A stretch of DNA of 64,000 nt from an uncultured Alphaproteobacteria bacterium (GTDB lineage: Bacteria; Pseudomonadota; Alphaproteobacteria; Rhodobacterales; Rhodobacteraceae), in assembly GCA_902625475.1 (NCBI GenBank), contig CACOBR010000002.1:62001-126000 (forward strand), in the 5' to 3' direction. Positions 36,017 to 44,911 of the stretch are shown here, one piece after another. The position numbers were made by a program, and so were the translations under genes. Position 1 is the first letter of the stretch, and each line of letters begins with the position of its first letter. Under the pieces are notes generated by a model that did no database searches, was not told where the DNA came from, and saw nothing but the letters and a program-made list of their open reading frames with translations.

Positions 36017-36775
36017 ATGTTGAAAGTGAGAATTATTCCTTGTCTTGATGTAAAAGATGGCAGGGTGGTTAAAGGCGTAAATTTTAAAAATTTAAAAGAT
36101 GCAGGAGATCCTGTCATTGCAGCCCAAGCATATGATGAAGCGGGAGCAGATGAAATTTGTTTTTTAGATATAGCTGCAACTCTTGAAAAGAGAGACGTTA
36201 CAATAGGTCTTGTAAGAAAGACTGCCGAAAAATGTTTTATTCCTATAACTGTTGGTGGTGGAGTAAAAACAATTGAAGACATAAGGCAATTGCTCTTGAA
36301 TGGAGCTGATAAAGTGAGCTTTAATTCTGAAGCAATTAAAAATCCGGATATAATTTCAAGTGCAGCTAATAAATTTGGAAGTCAATGTATTGTAGTAGCA
36401 ATTGATGCTAAAAAAACAAAAAATAATTCCTGGGAAATCTTTTCTCATGGAGGAACAAAAGAAACTGGAATTGATGCTATTTCTTTTGCAAAGGATATGC
36501 AGAAAAGGGGTGCTGGAGAAATATTATTAACCTCTATGGATAAAGATGGAACTAAAAATGGCTATGATGTGGAATTGACGAAATTAATTTCAGATTCACT
36601 AAACATACCAATAATTGCTTCGGGTGGAGCTGGAAAGTTAGAGCACTTTAAGTCTATAATTGAAATAGGTAATGCGTCTGCAATCTTAGCTGCATCAATC
36701 TTTCATTTCGGAAAAATTTCAATTAATGAAGTAAAATCTTATTTAAAGAGTGAAGGAATTCCAGTAAGGATATAA
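36017..36775 (+). CDS. hisF: Imidazole glycerol phosphate synthase, cyclase subunit
   Basis: 252-residue TIM barrel: catalytic D in [13 protein letters not shown] and second D in [12 protein letters not shown]; phosphate loops VGGGVKT and ASGGAGK. With HisH it forms imidazoleglycerol phosphate and AICAR. It is adjacent to hisA (1 base) and hisE (4 bases). Confidence 0.97.
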   Translation: MLKVRIIPCLDVKDGRVVKGVNFKNLKDAGDPVIAAQAYDEAGADEICFLDIAATLEKRDVTIGLVRKTAEKCFIPITVGGGVKTIEDIRQLLLNGADKVSFNSEAIKNPDIISSAANKFGSQCIVVAIDAKKTKNNSWEIFSHGGTKETGIDAISFAKDMQKRGAGEILLTSMDKDGTKNGYDVELTKLISDSLNIPIIASGGAGKLEHFKSIIEIGNASAILAASIFHFGKISINEVKSYLKSEGIPVRI

Positions 36776-36779
36776 GTTG

Positions 36780-37094
36780 ATGGATTTAAATTTTTTAATA
36801 GAAGTAATTAAAAACAGAAAAGTTAATGATGATAAGAAGAGCTATACTTCAAGCCTAATTCGTAAGGGACTACAAGAATGTTGTAAGAAATTTGGTGAAG
36901 AGTCAGTCGAAGTCATAATTGCTGCCCTTGAAAAAAAAGAGAGTAATTTGAAAGAAGAGGTGGCTGACCTTATGTATCATTTGCTAGTCCTTTTAGAGGT
37001 ATCTAATGTAGATTTTGATGAAATATTACAAATTCTAAAAAATAGAATGAATCGATCTGGTTTAGATGAAAAATCTAACAGAATTAAGAAATAA
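36780..37094 (+). CDS. hisE: Phosphoribosyl-ATP pyrophosphatase
   Basis: 104-residue MazG-like enzyme. The acidic metal-binding region is KFGEESVEVIIAALE and EEVADLMYHLLVLLE. It hydrolyses PR-ATP to PR-AMP. ATG 36780 is preferred over TTG 36777; GGA lies about ten bases before. It is separate from hisI (PRA-cyclohydrolase), which is not in this window, nor are hisG and hisD. Confidence 0.93.
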   Translation: MDLNFLIEVIKNRKVNDDKKSYTSSLIRKGLQECCKKFGEESVEVIIAALEKKESNLKEEVADLMYHLLVLLEVSNVDFDEILQILKNRMNRSGLDEKSNRIKK

Positions 37095-37220
37095 TATTTC
37101 AAGTTTTGTGTTAATATATTTTTAAAAAAATAATGATCAACAAAATTAATTTATAATAAGACTTGAATTTTAAATATTTCTTATTAGCTTAATTGTTCAC
37201 CCAAATATCGTATTATAGTC

Positions 37221-37781
37221 ATGAAATTAACACTTAAAAATCTAATAATTATTATAGGTATAGCTGTAATGTCTCATTCATCAATATTAGCTAGCATAAA
37301 AAATAATACAAAAAATGAAAACTTTTATTTTGAATCAATTGATGGTGGTTACATCAACTTAGGAGATTTTAAGGGTAGTCCAGTTTTAATTACAAATACT
37401 GCATCTAATTGTGGCTTTACAAGGCAATATAGTGAACTACAAAAATTACATGATGAATTTTCTAATAGCGGTTTAGTTGTTTTAGCCATACCTTCACAAG
37501 ATTTTTTCCAAGAGTTCAATGATAATAATAAAGTCAAAAACTTTTGTGAAACTAATTTCTCGTTAACACTTCCGATGACAACTATAACAAGTGTTAAAGG
37601 AAAAAACGCGCATCCTTTTTTTAAATGGTTAGCTTACGAACATAATTTCAGACCAGTTTGGAATTTTAACAAAGTACTACTCGATAAACAGGGAATGTTT
37701 GTTGCTAGTTTTGGTTCATTTACAAATCCTAATTCAAGAAAAATTAAATCAAAAATAATTAATTTATTAAAAAATAATTAG
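37221..37781 (+). CDS. Exported glutathione-peroxidase-family enzyme
   Basis: 186 residues with a signal peptide (about 1-25) and thioredoxin-like GPx fold. The peroxidatic residue is cysteine C64 in NTASNCGFTRQY, with FSLTLPM and WNFNKVL supplying the Gln/Trp environment. Cysteine rather than selenocysteine makes it a thioredoxin-linked peroxidase like most bacterial members. The exported location is less usual than cytoplasmic forms. The upstream gap of 126 bases separates it from hisE. Confidence 0.88.
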   Translation: MKLTLKNLIIIIGIAVMSHSSILASIKNNTKNENFYFESIDGGYINLGDFKGSPVLITNTASNCGFTRQYSELQKLHDEFSNSGLVVLAIPSQDFFQEFNDNNKVKNFCETNFSLTLPMTTITSVKGKNAHPFFKWLAYEHNFRPVWNFNKVLLDKQGMFVASFGSFTNPNSRKIKSKIINLLKNN

Positions 37782-37852
37782 TTTTGGATTTACGACTAGA
37801 ATAAAATGTTTTACACATAAGTAATCTTTTTTAAATTACGTGAGGATTTGTT

Positions 37853-37936
37853 ATGAAGAAATTTTTTATTGTTGCTTCTTTGTTAATTTTGTCTAGCTGC
37901 TCTACATTTGATGTGCCATTAATACCTTGGTTTTAA
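37853..37936 (+). CDS. 27-residue lipoprotein
   Basis: ATG 37853 is preceded by GAGG nine bases away. The encoded peptide starts MKKFFIVASLLILSSC, a clean signal peptide with lipobox ILSSC (lipid-bearing C16), then STFDVPLIPWF and stop. After processing only about 12 residues remain on the lipid. It lies 71 bases after the peroxidase gene on the same strand. The lipobox, ribosome binding site and stop fit a real but very small gene. Function is unknown. Confidence 0.6.
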   Translation: MKKFFIVASLLILSSCSTFDVPLIPWF

Positions 37937-38223
37937 TTGTTTTATTCTAACATATAAAATTTACTAATTTCTTAGCTTAATCAAATCAGTTTAGAATATA
38001 ATATTTTAAAGTTTAGTATTTTTAATAAAATTACTTTAAATATTTTATTTACATTTCGTGTCTATTTGTTGTTTCATTAAGCTATTAATTAACTTGGTAC
38101 TTTAAACAATATATTGTGGATAGCTATTTATATAAAAACTTCCAATATACAATTTACTTTATAATTGAATGCATAGTTTTAAACTAAGTAAATACTCATA
38201 AACCTAAAATTAGGGAGAATAAT

Positions 38224-39723
38224 ATGAAATTAATTGGCCATTTTATAAACGGTCGTGAAGTAAGTAGTAGTTCCAAAAGAACAGCAGATGTATTTAATCC
38301 AGCAACTGGAGAAGTTCAAAAAAAAGTTTCAATGGGTTTGGCATCTGAGTTAGATGATGCTGTTGAAAAGGCAAAAGAGTGCCAACCTGCTTGGGCTGCT
38401 ACTAATCCTCAAAAAAGAGCCAGAGTAATTATGAAATTTATTGATCTTCTACATAGAGATATGGATGAATTGGCAGCAGTTTTGTCTTCTGAACATGGTA
38501 AAACTATTCCAGATGCGAAAGGCGATATTATAAGAGGACTTGAGGTGGCGGAATTCTGTGTTGGAGCTCCTCATTTATTAAAAGGTGAATTTACTGATAG
38601 TGCAGGCCCTGGTATTGATATGTACTCTATGCGTCAGCCTCTTGGTGTTGTATCTGGGATAACACCTTTTAATTTTCCTGCAATGATACCAATGTGGAAA
38701 TTTTGTCCAGCTATTGCAGCAGGTAATGCATTTATCTTAAAACCTTCGGAGAGAGACCCCTCAGTCCCAATGATGCTTGCGAATTTAATGCTTGAGGCAG
38801 GTCTACCTGAGGGTATTTTACAAGTTGTAAATGGAGATAAAGAAATAGTGGATGCTATTTTGGATAATGAAGACATTTCTGCAATTGGTTTTGTGGGATC
38901 TACACCGATTGCAGAATATATATATTCTAGGGGTTGTTCTAATGGTAAAAGAGTTCAGTGTTTTGGCGGTGCAAAAAATCATATGATAATTATGCCTGAT
39001 GCTGATCTAGATCAAGCTGCAGACGCACTTGTAGGTGCAGGTTATGGTGCTGCGGGCGAAAGGTGTATGGCGATTTCTGTAGCTTTACCAGTTGGAAAAG
39101 AAACTGGTGATAAACTTATTGAAAAACTTGTACCAAAGATTGAAGCACTGAAGATAGGTCCTTATACCTCTGAAAATGAAGTAGATTTTGGACCAGTCGT
39201 TACAAAGCAAGCACAAAAAAGAATTTTAAGTTTGGTAAATTCAGGTATAGAGAGTGGTGCAAATTTAGTTGTTGATGGTAGGAACTTTCAAATGCAGGGA
39301 TATGAAAATGGTTTTTTTGTAGGTGCTTGTTTATTTGACAACGTTAAGACTGATATGGAAATTTATAAGCAAGAAATCTTTGGTCCTGTTCTTTCTACAG
39401 TTAGAACGGAAAGCTATGAAGAGGCATTATCTATAGCTGTTAACAATGAGTATGGAAATGGAACTGCAATATTCACACGTGATGGCGATACAGCTAGAGA
39501 TTTCGCAAATAGAATAAATATTGGGATGGTAGGAATTAATGTCCCAATACCTGTTCCACTAGCATACCATACTTTTGGAGGTTGGAAAAAATCGGCTTTT
39601 GGTGACCTTAATCAGCATGGACCTGATGCCTTTAGGTTTTATACGAGAACAAAAACGATTACATCTCGTTGGCCCACTGGTATAAAAGAGGGAGCAAAGT
39701 TTTCAATACCAACAATGGACTAA
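38224..39723 (+). CDS. mmsA: Methylmalonate-semialdehyde dehydrogenase (CoA-acylating)
   Basis: 499-residue aldehyde dehydrogenase. Catalytic cysteine C281 in AAGERCMAIS; GVVSGITPFNFPAMIP and GGAKNHMIIMPDAD are specific to the MmsA subgroup. It turns methylmalonate semialdehyde to propionyl-CoA (and malonate semialdehyde to acetyl-CoA). AGGGAGA is just before the ATG. First gene of a four-gene valine-degradation operon with gaps of 10 to 15 bases. Confidence 0.95.
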   Translation: MKLIGHFINGREVSSSSKRTADVFNPATGEVQKKVSMGLASELDDAVEKAKECQPAWAATNPQKRARVIMKFIDLLHRDMDELAAVLSSEHGKTIPDAKGDIIRGLEVAEFCVGAPHLLKGEFTDSAGPGIDMYSMRQPLGVVSGITPFNFPAMIPMWKFCPAIAAGNAFILKPSERDPSVPMMLANLMLEAGLPEGILQVVNGDKEIVDAILDNEDISAIGFVGSTPIAEYIYSRGCSNGKRVQCFGGAKNHMIIMPDADLDQAADALVGAGYGAAGERCMAISVALPVGKETGDKLIEKLVPKIEALKIGPYTSENEVDFGPVVTKQAQKRILSLVNSGIESGANLVVDGRNFQMQGYENGFFVGACLFDNVKTDMEIYKQEIFGPVLSTVRTESYEEALSIAVNNEYGNGTAIFTRDGDTARDFANRINIGMVGINVPIPVPLAYHTFGGWKKSAFGDLNQHGPDAFRFYTRTKTITSRWPTGIKEGAKFSIPTMD

Positions 39724-39733
39724 ATTTAAAATA

Positions 39734-40867
39734 ATGGATTTTTCTCTTTCTTCCGAGCAAAAATTAATTTTTGATACTGCCTATGATTTTGGCCAAAACT
39801 CAATTGCACCCTACGCTTTAGAATGGGAAAATAGCCTTATCCCAAAAAATATTCTAAAAGAAGCAGGTGAATTAGGTTTTGCATCTCTATATGTAAATGA
39901 AAAAGATGGAGGTTCAGGTCTTACCAGATTAGATTCTACTCTAGTTTTTGAAGCTTTAGCAATGGCTTGCCCTTCTGTTTCTTCATTTATATCTATTCAT
40001 AATATGTGTGCATGGATGATTTCAGAAAATGGAAATCAATTCATAAAAAAAGAATTTTTAGAGCCAATGATAAAAATGGATAAGGTTTGCTCATATTGCC
40101 TAACTGAACCAAATTCGGGTTCAGATAGTGCTGCTTTAACTACAAAAGCTGAAAGGACTAATGAGGGTTTTAAAGTAAATGGTACAAAATCATTTATTTC
40201 AGGAGGAGCATTTTCTGAGATATATCTTACAATGGTTAGAACAGGAGAAAATGGCCCACATGGTATATCAGCATTACTAGTAGAAAAAGATATTTCAGGA
40301 TTAAGTTTTGGAAATAATGAAGAAAAAATGGGGTGGAAATCACAACCTACAGCACAAGTAATTTTTGAGGATTGTCATGTATCTTCAAAAAAATTACTTG
40401 GTGAAGAAAACAAGGGTTTCATTTATGCCATGCAGGGTTTAGACGGAGGTCGCCTTAACATTGCAGCAGCTGCATTAGGAGGGGCACAAACAGCTCTCAA
40501 TATTGCAAAAAAATACATTAAAGAAAGAAAAGCTTTTGGGAAAAGTTTATCTGAATTTCAAGGTTTACAATTTAAAGTTGCCGATATGGAGATAGCTATT
40601 AACTCATCAAGGACTTTTTTAAGAGAAGCTGCTTGGAAACTAGATAATGCAAAATCTGATGCTGGAGTATACTGTGCTATGGCAAAAAAATTTGTTACAG
40701 ACAATTCATTTAATATTGCGAACAATTCATTACAACTCTTAGGAGGGTATGGATATTTGGCTGATTACGGTATTGAAAAAATTGTTCGTGATCTGCGAGT
40801 TCATCAGATTTTGGAAGGGACAAATGAGATTATGCAATTAATAGTTGCTAGAGATTCTCTAAAGTAA
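39734..40867 (+). CDS. Isobutyryl-CoA-type acyl-CoA dehydrogenase
   Basis: 377-residue FAD enzyme. The catalytic Glu is E361 in ILEGTNEIMQ, which matches short/branched-chain ACADs; YCLTEPNSGSDSAAL is the FAD-binding signature. Position between mmsA and the hydroxyisobutyryl-CoA hydrolase points to isobutyryl-CoA as substrate (ACAD8-like). It makes methacrylyl-CoA and passes electrons to ETF. Confidence 0.9.
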   Translation: MDFSLSSEQKLIFDTAYDFGQNSIAPYALEWENSLIPKNILKEAGELGFASLYVNEKDGGSGLTRLDSTLVFEALAMACPSVSSFISIHNMCAWMISENGNQFIKKEFLEPMIKMDKVCSYCLTEPNSGSDSAALTTKAERTNEGFKVNGTKSFISGGAFSEIYLTMVRTGENGPHGISALLVEKDISGLSFGNNEEKMGWKSQPTAQVIFEDCHVSSKKLLGEENKGFIYAMQGLDGGRLNIAAAALGGAQTALNIAKKYIKERKAFGKSLSEFQGLQFKVADMEIAINSSRTFLREAAWKLDNAKSDAGVYCAMAKKFVTDNSFNIANNSLQLLGGYGYLADYGIEKIVRDLRVHQILEGTNEIMQLIVARDSLK

Positions 40868-40879
40868 TGTGAAGTACTT

Positions 40880-41908
40880 ATGACAGATGTAATTATTAGG
40901 CAAAATGGTAATGTAGGTCATATTACCTTAAACAGGCCTGACGCCCTAAATGCTTTGACATATGATATGATTTTAAAAATTGAGAAAGCATTGGTTTCAT
41001 GGAAACAAAATGAAGAAGTAAAAATCATACTAGTAGATGCAAATGGCGATAAAGCATTTTGCTCTGGTGGAGATGTTTCAGATTTATATAAAAATGGAAC
41101 TACTGGAAATTTTGAATTTGGTAAATTATTTTGGTCTGATGAATATCGTCTAAATCTTTTAGTTTCGAATTATCCAAAGCCATATGTTGTTTTTATGCAT
41201 GGTTTCACAATGGGTGGAGGTGTCGGAATATCCTGTCATGGTAGTCATCGTATAGTTGGCGATAGTTCCATTATAGCCATGCCAGAATGCAGTATTGGTT
41301 TAGTACCAGATGTAGGTGGTTCTTACTTACTTACCAAAAAATCAAAAAAATTAGGTATTTATCTTGGAATTTCTGGTCACCATATGAAAGCAGATGATGC
41401 AATTTTTACAGATTTTGCCGATCTCTACATTCCTGAAAAATATTGGAATGAAATTAAGTTACAATTAATAGAAAATGGCGATACTTCTATTTTATATGAA
41501 TTTCAAAGAAATAGTTTAAAATCATGCTTAAGGGAAAATTTACAAATTATTGAGAAGGTATTTTCACAAAATGAATTAAACTTGATAATAAAAGAAATGG
41601 AATTGAATCCTTTTTTTTCTAAGAGTTTAAAAAAATTAAAAAAATCCTCTCCACTATCTATTTTAACTTCATTTCATATGCTTCAAATGCCAGAAATTTC
41701 TTGTTCCGTGAAAGATGCGTTAAAAATTGAGTATAGGTTCACTTCAAGAGCACAAGAATTTGCTGATTTTCAAGAAGGAATTAGGGCTATGATTATTGAT
41801 AAGGATAAATCACCTTTTTGGAAATATCCAAAAATTGATCAAGTTCCTGTCACGAAAGTATTTGATTTACTTAAACCTTTAAGTTTTTCAAATGAGTTAA
41901 AAATTTAA
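40880..41908 (+). CDS. 3-Hydroxyisobutyryl-CoA hydrolase (enoyl-CoA hydratase fold)
   Basis: 342 residues, longer than enoyl-CoA hydratase and matching HIBCH. The oxyanion regions are CSGGDVSDLY and MHGFTMGGGVGIS; MPECSIGLVPDVGGSYLL carries the catalytic Glu/Asp pair, and SSPLSILTSFHML belongs to the HIBCH C-terminal domain. It releases 3-hydroxyisobutyrate from its CoA ester. Third gene of the valine operon. Confidence 0.9.
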   Translation: MTDVIIRQNGNVGHITLNRPDALNALTYDMILKIEKALVSWKQNEEVKIILVDANGDKAFCSGGDVSDLYKNGTTGNFEFGKLFWSDEYRLNLLVSNYPKPYVVFMHGFTMGGGVGISCHGSHRIVGDSSIIAMPECSIGLVPDVGGSYLLTKKSKKLGIYLGISGHHMKADDAIFTDFADLYIPEKYWNEIKLQLIENGDTSILYEFQRNSLKSCLRENLQIIEKVFSQNELNLIIKEMELNPFFSKSLKKLKKSSPLSILTSFHMLQMPEISCSVKDALKIEYRFTSRAQEFADFQEGIRAMIIDKDKSPFWKYPKIDQVPVTKVFDLLKPLSFSNELKI

Positions 41909-41923
41909 ATAGGAGGATACATT

Positions 41924-42787
41924 GTGAAAATTGGATTTATAGGCCTAGGTAACATGGGATTGCCAATGGCTGAAAATTTACAAAGAGAGGGTCATGAGGT
42001 AACAGGATTTGATATAAATAAAAATATTAATTCTAAGATTAGAATTTCAAACAGTATTCAAGAAATTGTTAAAAGTAATAAGGCTATATTTACAATGCTT
42101 CCAAGTGGTAAAGAAGTTATTGCAGTTTACAAAGAAATTTTAGATAAATGTGATAATTCTACTATTATGGTTGATTGTTCTACTATAGATATAAAAAGTG
42201 CTCGTTTGATAGCGGATCTTTCAAAAAAAAATGGGTTACTAACTTTAGATGCCCCAGTTTCAGGTGGAGTAGTAGGTGCATTAGATGGCACTTTGACTTT
42301 TATGGTAGGAGGTGATGAAAGAGCTTTCAATAAAATTAAGCCTTTGTTTGAAGTGATGGGCAAAAAAGCAGTTTATTGTGGAGTTTCAGGCTCAGGACAA
42401 GCAGCAAAAATGTGTAATAACATGATTTTAGGTATTTCAATGATTGGCGTTTGTGAATCTTTTACTTTAGCAAAAAAAATTGGTTTGGATTTGAAAAAAC
42501 TTTATGAGGTTTCTTCAAATTCATCTGGTAGTTGTTGGGCTCTTAACACTTACTGTCCGGCCCCTGAAATTGGTCCAGAAACACCTGCTGATAAAAATTA
42601 TTTACCAGGTTTTTCATCTGAGTTAATGCTGAAAGATTTAATGCTTGCTCAGGATGCTGCAATTCAATCTAATTCACATACCCCACTAGGTGCTCACGCA
42701 ATGAAAATCTACGAAGAGTTATTGAATGAGGGTGGTAAGGGTAAAGATTTCTCTTATGTTTTTCCTTTTTTTTATAAAAAGAAATAA
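41924..42787 (+). CDS. mmsB: 3-Hydroxyisobutyrate dehydrogenase
   Basis: 287 residues of the beta-hydroxyacid dehydrogenase family: NAD loop GLGNMGLPMAENL, substrate motif DAPVSGGVVGALDG, catalytic lysine in GSGQAAKMCNN. The C-terminal SSGSCWALNTYCPAP matches HIBADH. The GTG start is set by AGGAGG seven bases upstream. It produces methylmalonate semialdehyde, the substrate of MmsA, closing the operon logic. Confidence 0.95.
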   Translation: MKIGFIGLGNMGLPMAENLQREGHEVTGFDINKNINSKIRISNSIQEIVKSNKAIFTMLPSGKEVIAVYKEILDKCDNSTIMVDCSTIDIKSARLIADLSKKNGLLTLDAPVSGGVVGALDGTLTFMVGGDERAFNKIKPLFEVMGKKAVYCGVSGSGQAAKMCNNMILGISMIGVCESFTLAKKIGLDLKKLYEVSSNSSGSCWALNTYCPAPEIGPETPADKNYLPGFSSELMLKDLMLAQDAAIQSNSHTPLGAHAMKIYEELLNEGGKGKDFSYVFPFFYKKK

Positions 42788-42788
42788 A

Positions 42789-43382
42789 TTACACACCACA
42801 TTTAGCATATATATGCATAATAATGATTGGTTTGTTATCAAAACTTAAATTCTCTTCTCTAAATAAATTAAAAATTCTAAAGTTAAAATTTTTTAAGACT
42901 TTTCTTAATCCACTTTCGGTTCTAGGGACATACAGTCTGTTTAATTTATCTCTATAAGCTTTGTGGCCTTCATGAATTCCGATATAAAAAATTCCCTTTT
43001 TATTTAAAGCTTTAGAAATTTTACCAAATAAAAGGTTTTGGTTTTTTTTTTCCAAATGCTGAATGGAAAAAGAAGCCCAAATTCCGTCATATTTTTTTGA
43101 AAAAACTATTTCATTCAAATCCATTTGCTGAATATTAATGGCTTTATGACTCTCAAATATTTCAAGCATTTTAAGAGAAGCATCTACTGCATCAACTTTA
43201 AAACCTTTCTGACTAAACCAAATAGACTTTTCTCCAGTTCCACAACCTAAATCTATAATTTGTCCACCTGGGGCAAGTTCGTTACAAAATATTTTTTGCG
43301 CTAAATCTATCTTTTCAGTAGATCTCCATTTTGCATATTCAGATGCATTTTTATTATAAAATTCTATAGTTTTTTGATCCAT
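42789..43382 (-). CDS. Class I SAM-dependent methyltransferase
   Basis: 197 residues. Motif I IIDLGCGTGEKSIWF, acidic end of beta 2 in VDAVDASLKML, motif II WASFSIQHL. The layout resembles UbiE/methyltransf-11 proteins but I cannot name a substrate. Its stop lies one base from that of mmsB, so the genes converge. Confidence 0.8.
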   Translation of the reverse strand: MDQKTIEFYNKNASEYAKWRSTEKIDLAQKIFCNELAPGGQIIDLGCGTGEKSIWFSQKGFKVDAVDASLKMLEIFESHKAINIQQMDLNEIVFSKKYDGIWASFSIQHLEKKNQNLLFGKISKALNKKGIFYIGIHEGHKAYRDKLNRLYVPRTESGLRKVLKNFNFRIFNLFREENLSFDNKPIIIMHIYAKCGV

Positions 43383-43569
43383 ATTAAAAAATAATTTATC
43401 AAATAATTTTATTCACGTATTTTTTACTTGATTCAGTTATTTCAAATTAAAACTACTAATTAATATTGAATGATACAAAAGTTCATTACTATATCAACAA
43501 TAATAAATTAGTTGTAATATCAATTAAATTACGTTTATCCTTAACCTATGTAACTTATAAGGTAATAAT

Positions 43570-43863
43570 ATGAATATACAGAACAAAAGTCTGAAAAACT
43601 CGTTGGAATTTAAATCCATTGATTATCAACTTCAACCTTACACTAATCCAGAACTAATAAATGAAAAGGGTCCTCAAGTATTTAGTTCAGGTAGTGGAGT
43701 AAATGTAGAGGATATTGATGGTAATAGTTACATAGAAGATATGAGTGGTCTCTGGTGTGCTTCATTAGGTTTTGATGAAAATGAATTAATTGAAGCAGCA
43801 GTCAAACAAATGAGAAAACTTCCATATTATCATTCATTTATCAGAAATGGATCAAGTTGCTGA
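43570..43863 (+). pseudogene. Remnant of class III (omega) aminotransferase, N-terminus only
   Basis: 97 residues corresponding to the first fifth of a roughly 450-residue PLP aminotransferase: QLQPYTNPELI, VEDIDGNSYIEDMSGLWCASLGF and KLPYYHSF are recognisable. After YYHSF the similarity stops and a stop codon comes seven residues later; no PLP-lysine region follows before the next gene. A promoter-length gap and AAGG binding site are retained. In another frame SEMDQVADGYV then stop continues to 43876, possibly the old C-terminus brought in by an internal deletion. Probably decayed. Confidence 0.75.
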
Positions 43864-43936
43864 TGGATATGTTTAATTAAGAATAATTTATCAGAATACA
43901 CAATTCTGTTTTAAGAAAAAATTACCCCAAGATTAA

Positions 43937-44896
43937 ATGGAAAATGTTATAATACAATTACTTATTTGCTTAATTGGTCTTTTTGGTCTTTACTATGGTG
44001 GTGAGAAATTAGTTGCAGGATCAGTAAATACAGCTTCATTTTTTAAAGTCAAACCACAGTTTATAGCAATTACAATTATTGCATTAGGGACATCATTTCC
44101 AGAATTGGTTGTTTCAGTAAATGCCGTGGTTGATAAGTCGCCAGGAATAGCTTGGGGAAATGTTTTGGGTAGCAATATTTCAAATATTCTACTAGTTTTA
44201 GGTTTAGCTTCGTTAATGCAACCTTTGTATTTAAAAGGGGGAAAATCAAATGCTAACATCTTTTGGTTATTTTTCTCATCTGTTTTATTTTTCTCAATCA
44301 GTGTTGGAACAAAATCAATATCATTTTTCTATGGTATAGTCCTTATATTACTTTTGATAATATTTTTGATATATATGGTATATATCTCTAAAAATAATGG
44401 AAATACGACAGATAGAAATAAAATTAATGAAAAATTATCGTTATGGAATACTATTTTATTTATATTTTTTGGTATCATAATATTAATAATATCAGCTGAG
44501 GCTGTAGTAAATTCTTCTGTCAAAATAGCTTCACTATTTAATGTATCTGAAACATTCATAGGTCTTACAATAATTGCTATAGGAACATCTTTACCTGAAA
44601 TATCAGCATCTATAGTGGCAGTAAAAAAAGGCTACTCTGAGATTGCTGTCGGAAATGTTATTGGGTCAAATATATTTAATACTTTTGGAATTATAGGTGC
44701 ATGCGCAGTTTTTTCCAGAAGTAGTGAATTTCTTGTACCTGAAACTTTTTTAATTTTTGATATTCCAATTATGTTAATTTATACTTTGTTATTTTGCTTA
44801 TTAATATATATTAACGTTTTATTAGGAAAAAAAATTGGAGTCATCTTTATAACAACTTATTTTGTATATATTTTTCTTAATTTTAAATTAGCTTAG
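43937..44896 (+). CDS. Calcium/sodium (cation) antiporter, CaCA family
   Basis: 319 residues, about ten membrane helices in two inverted halves. Each half bears the alpha-repeat motif: ALGTSFPELVVS...GNVLGSNISN and AIGTSLPEISAS...GNVIGSNIFN, with the ion-binding Glu and Asn/Ser. This matches YrbG-type Na+/Ca2+ exchangers. It exports Ca2+ in exchange for Na+ or H+. It lies 15 bases before the next cyclase. Confidence 0.92.
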   Translation: MENVIIQLLICLIGLFGLYYGGEKLVAGSVNTASFFKVKPQFIAITIIALGTSFPELVVSVNAVVDKSPGIAWGNVLGSNISNILLVLGLASLMQPLYLKGGKSNANIFWLFFSSVLFFSISVGTKSISFFYGIVLILLLIIFLIYMVYISKNNGNTTDRNKINEKLSLWNTILFIFFGIIILIISAEAVVNSSVKIASLFNVSETFIGLTIIAIGTSLPEISASIVAVKKGYSEIAVGNVIGSNIFNTFGIIGACAVFSRSSEFLVPETFLIFDIPIMLIYTLLFCLLIYINVLLGKKIGVIFITTYFVYIFLNFKLA

Positions 44897-44911
44897 AAAA
44901 TAAATTAATAA

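Noticed and set aside
37937-38223. Widest stretch without a gene (287 bases)
   Set aside because: No reading frame with a ribosome binding site and no RNA-like structure was visible; it is treated as the leader of the mmsA operon.
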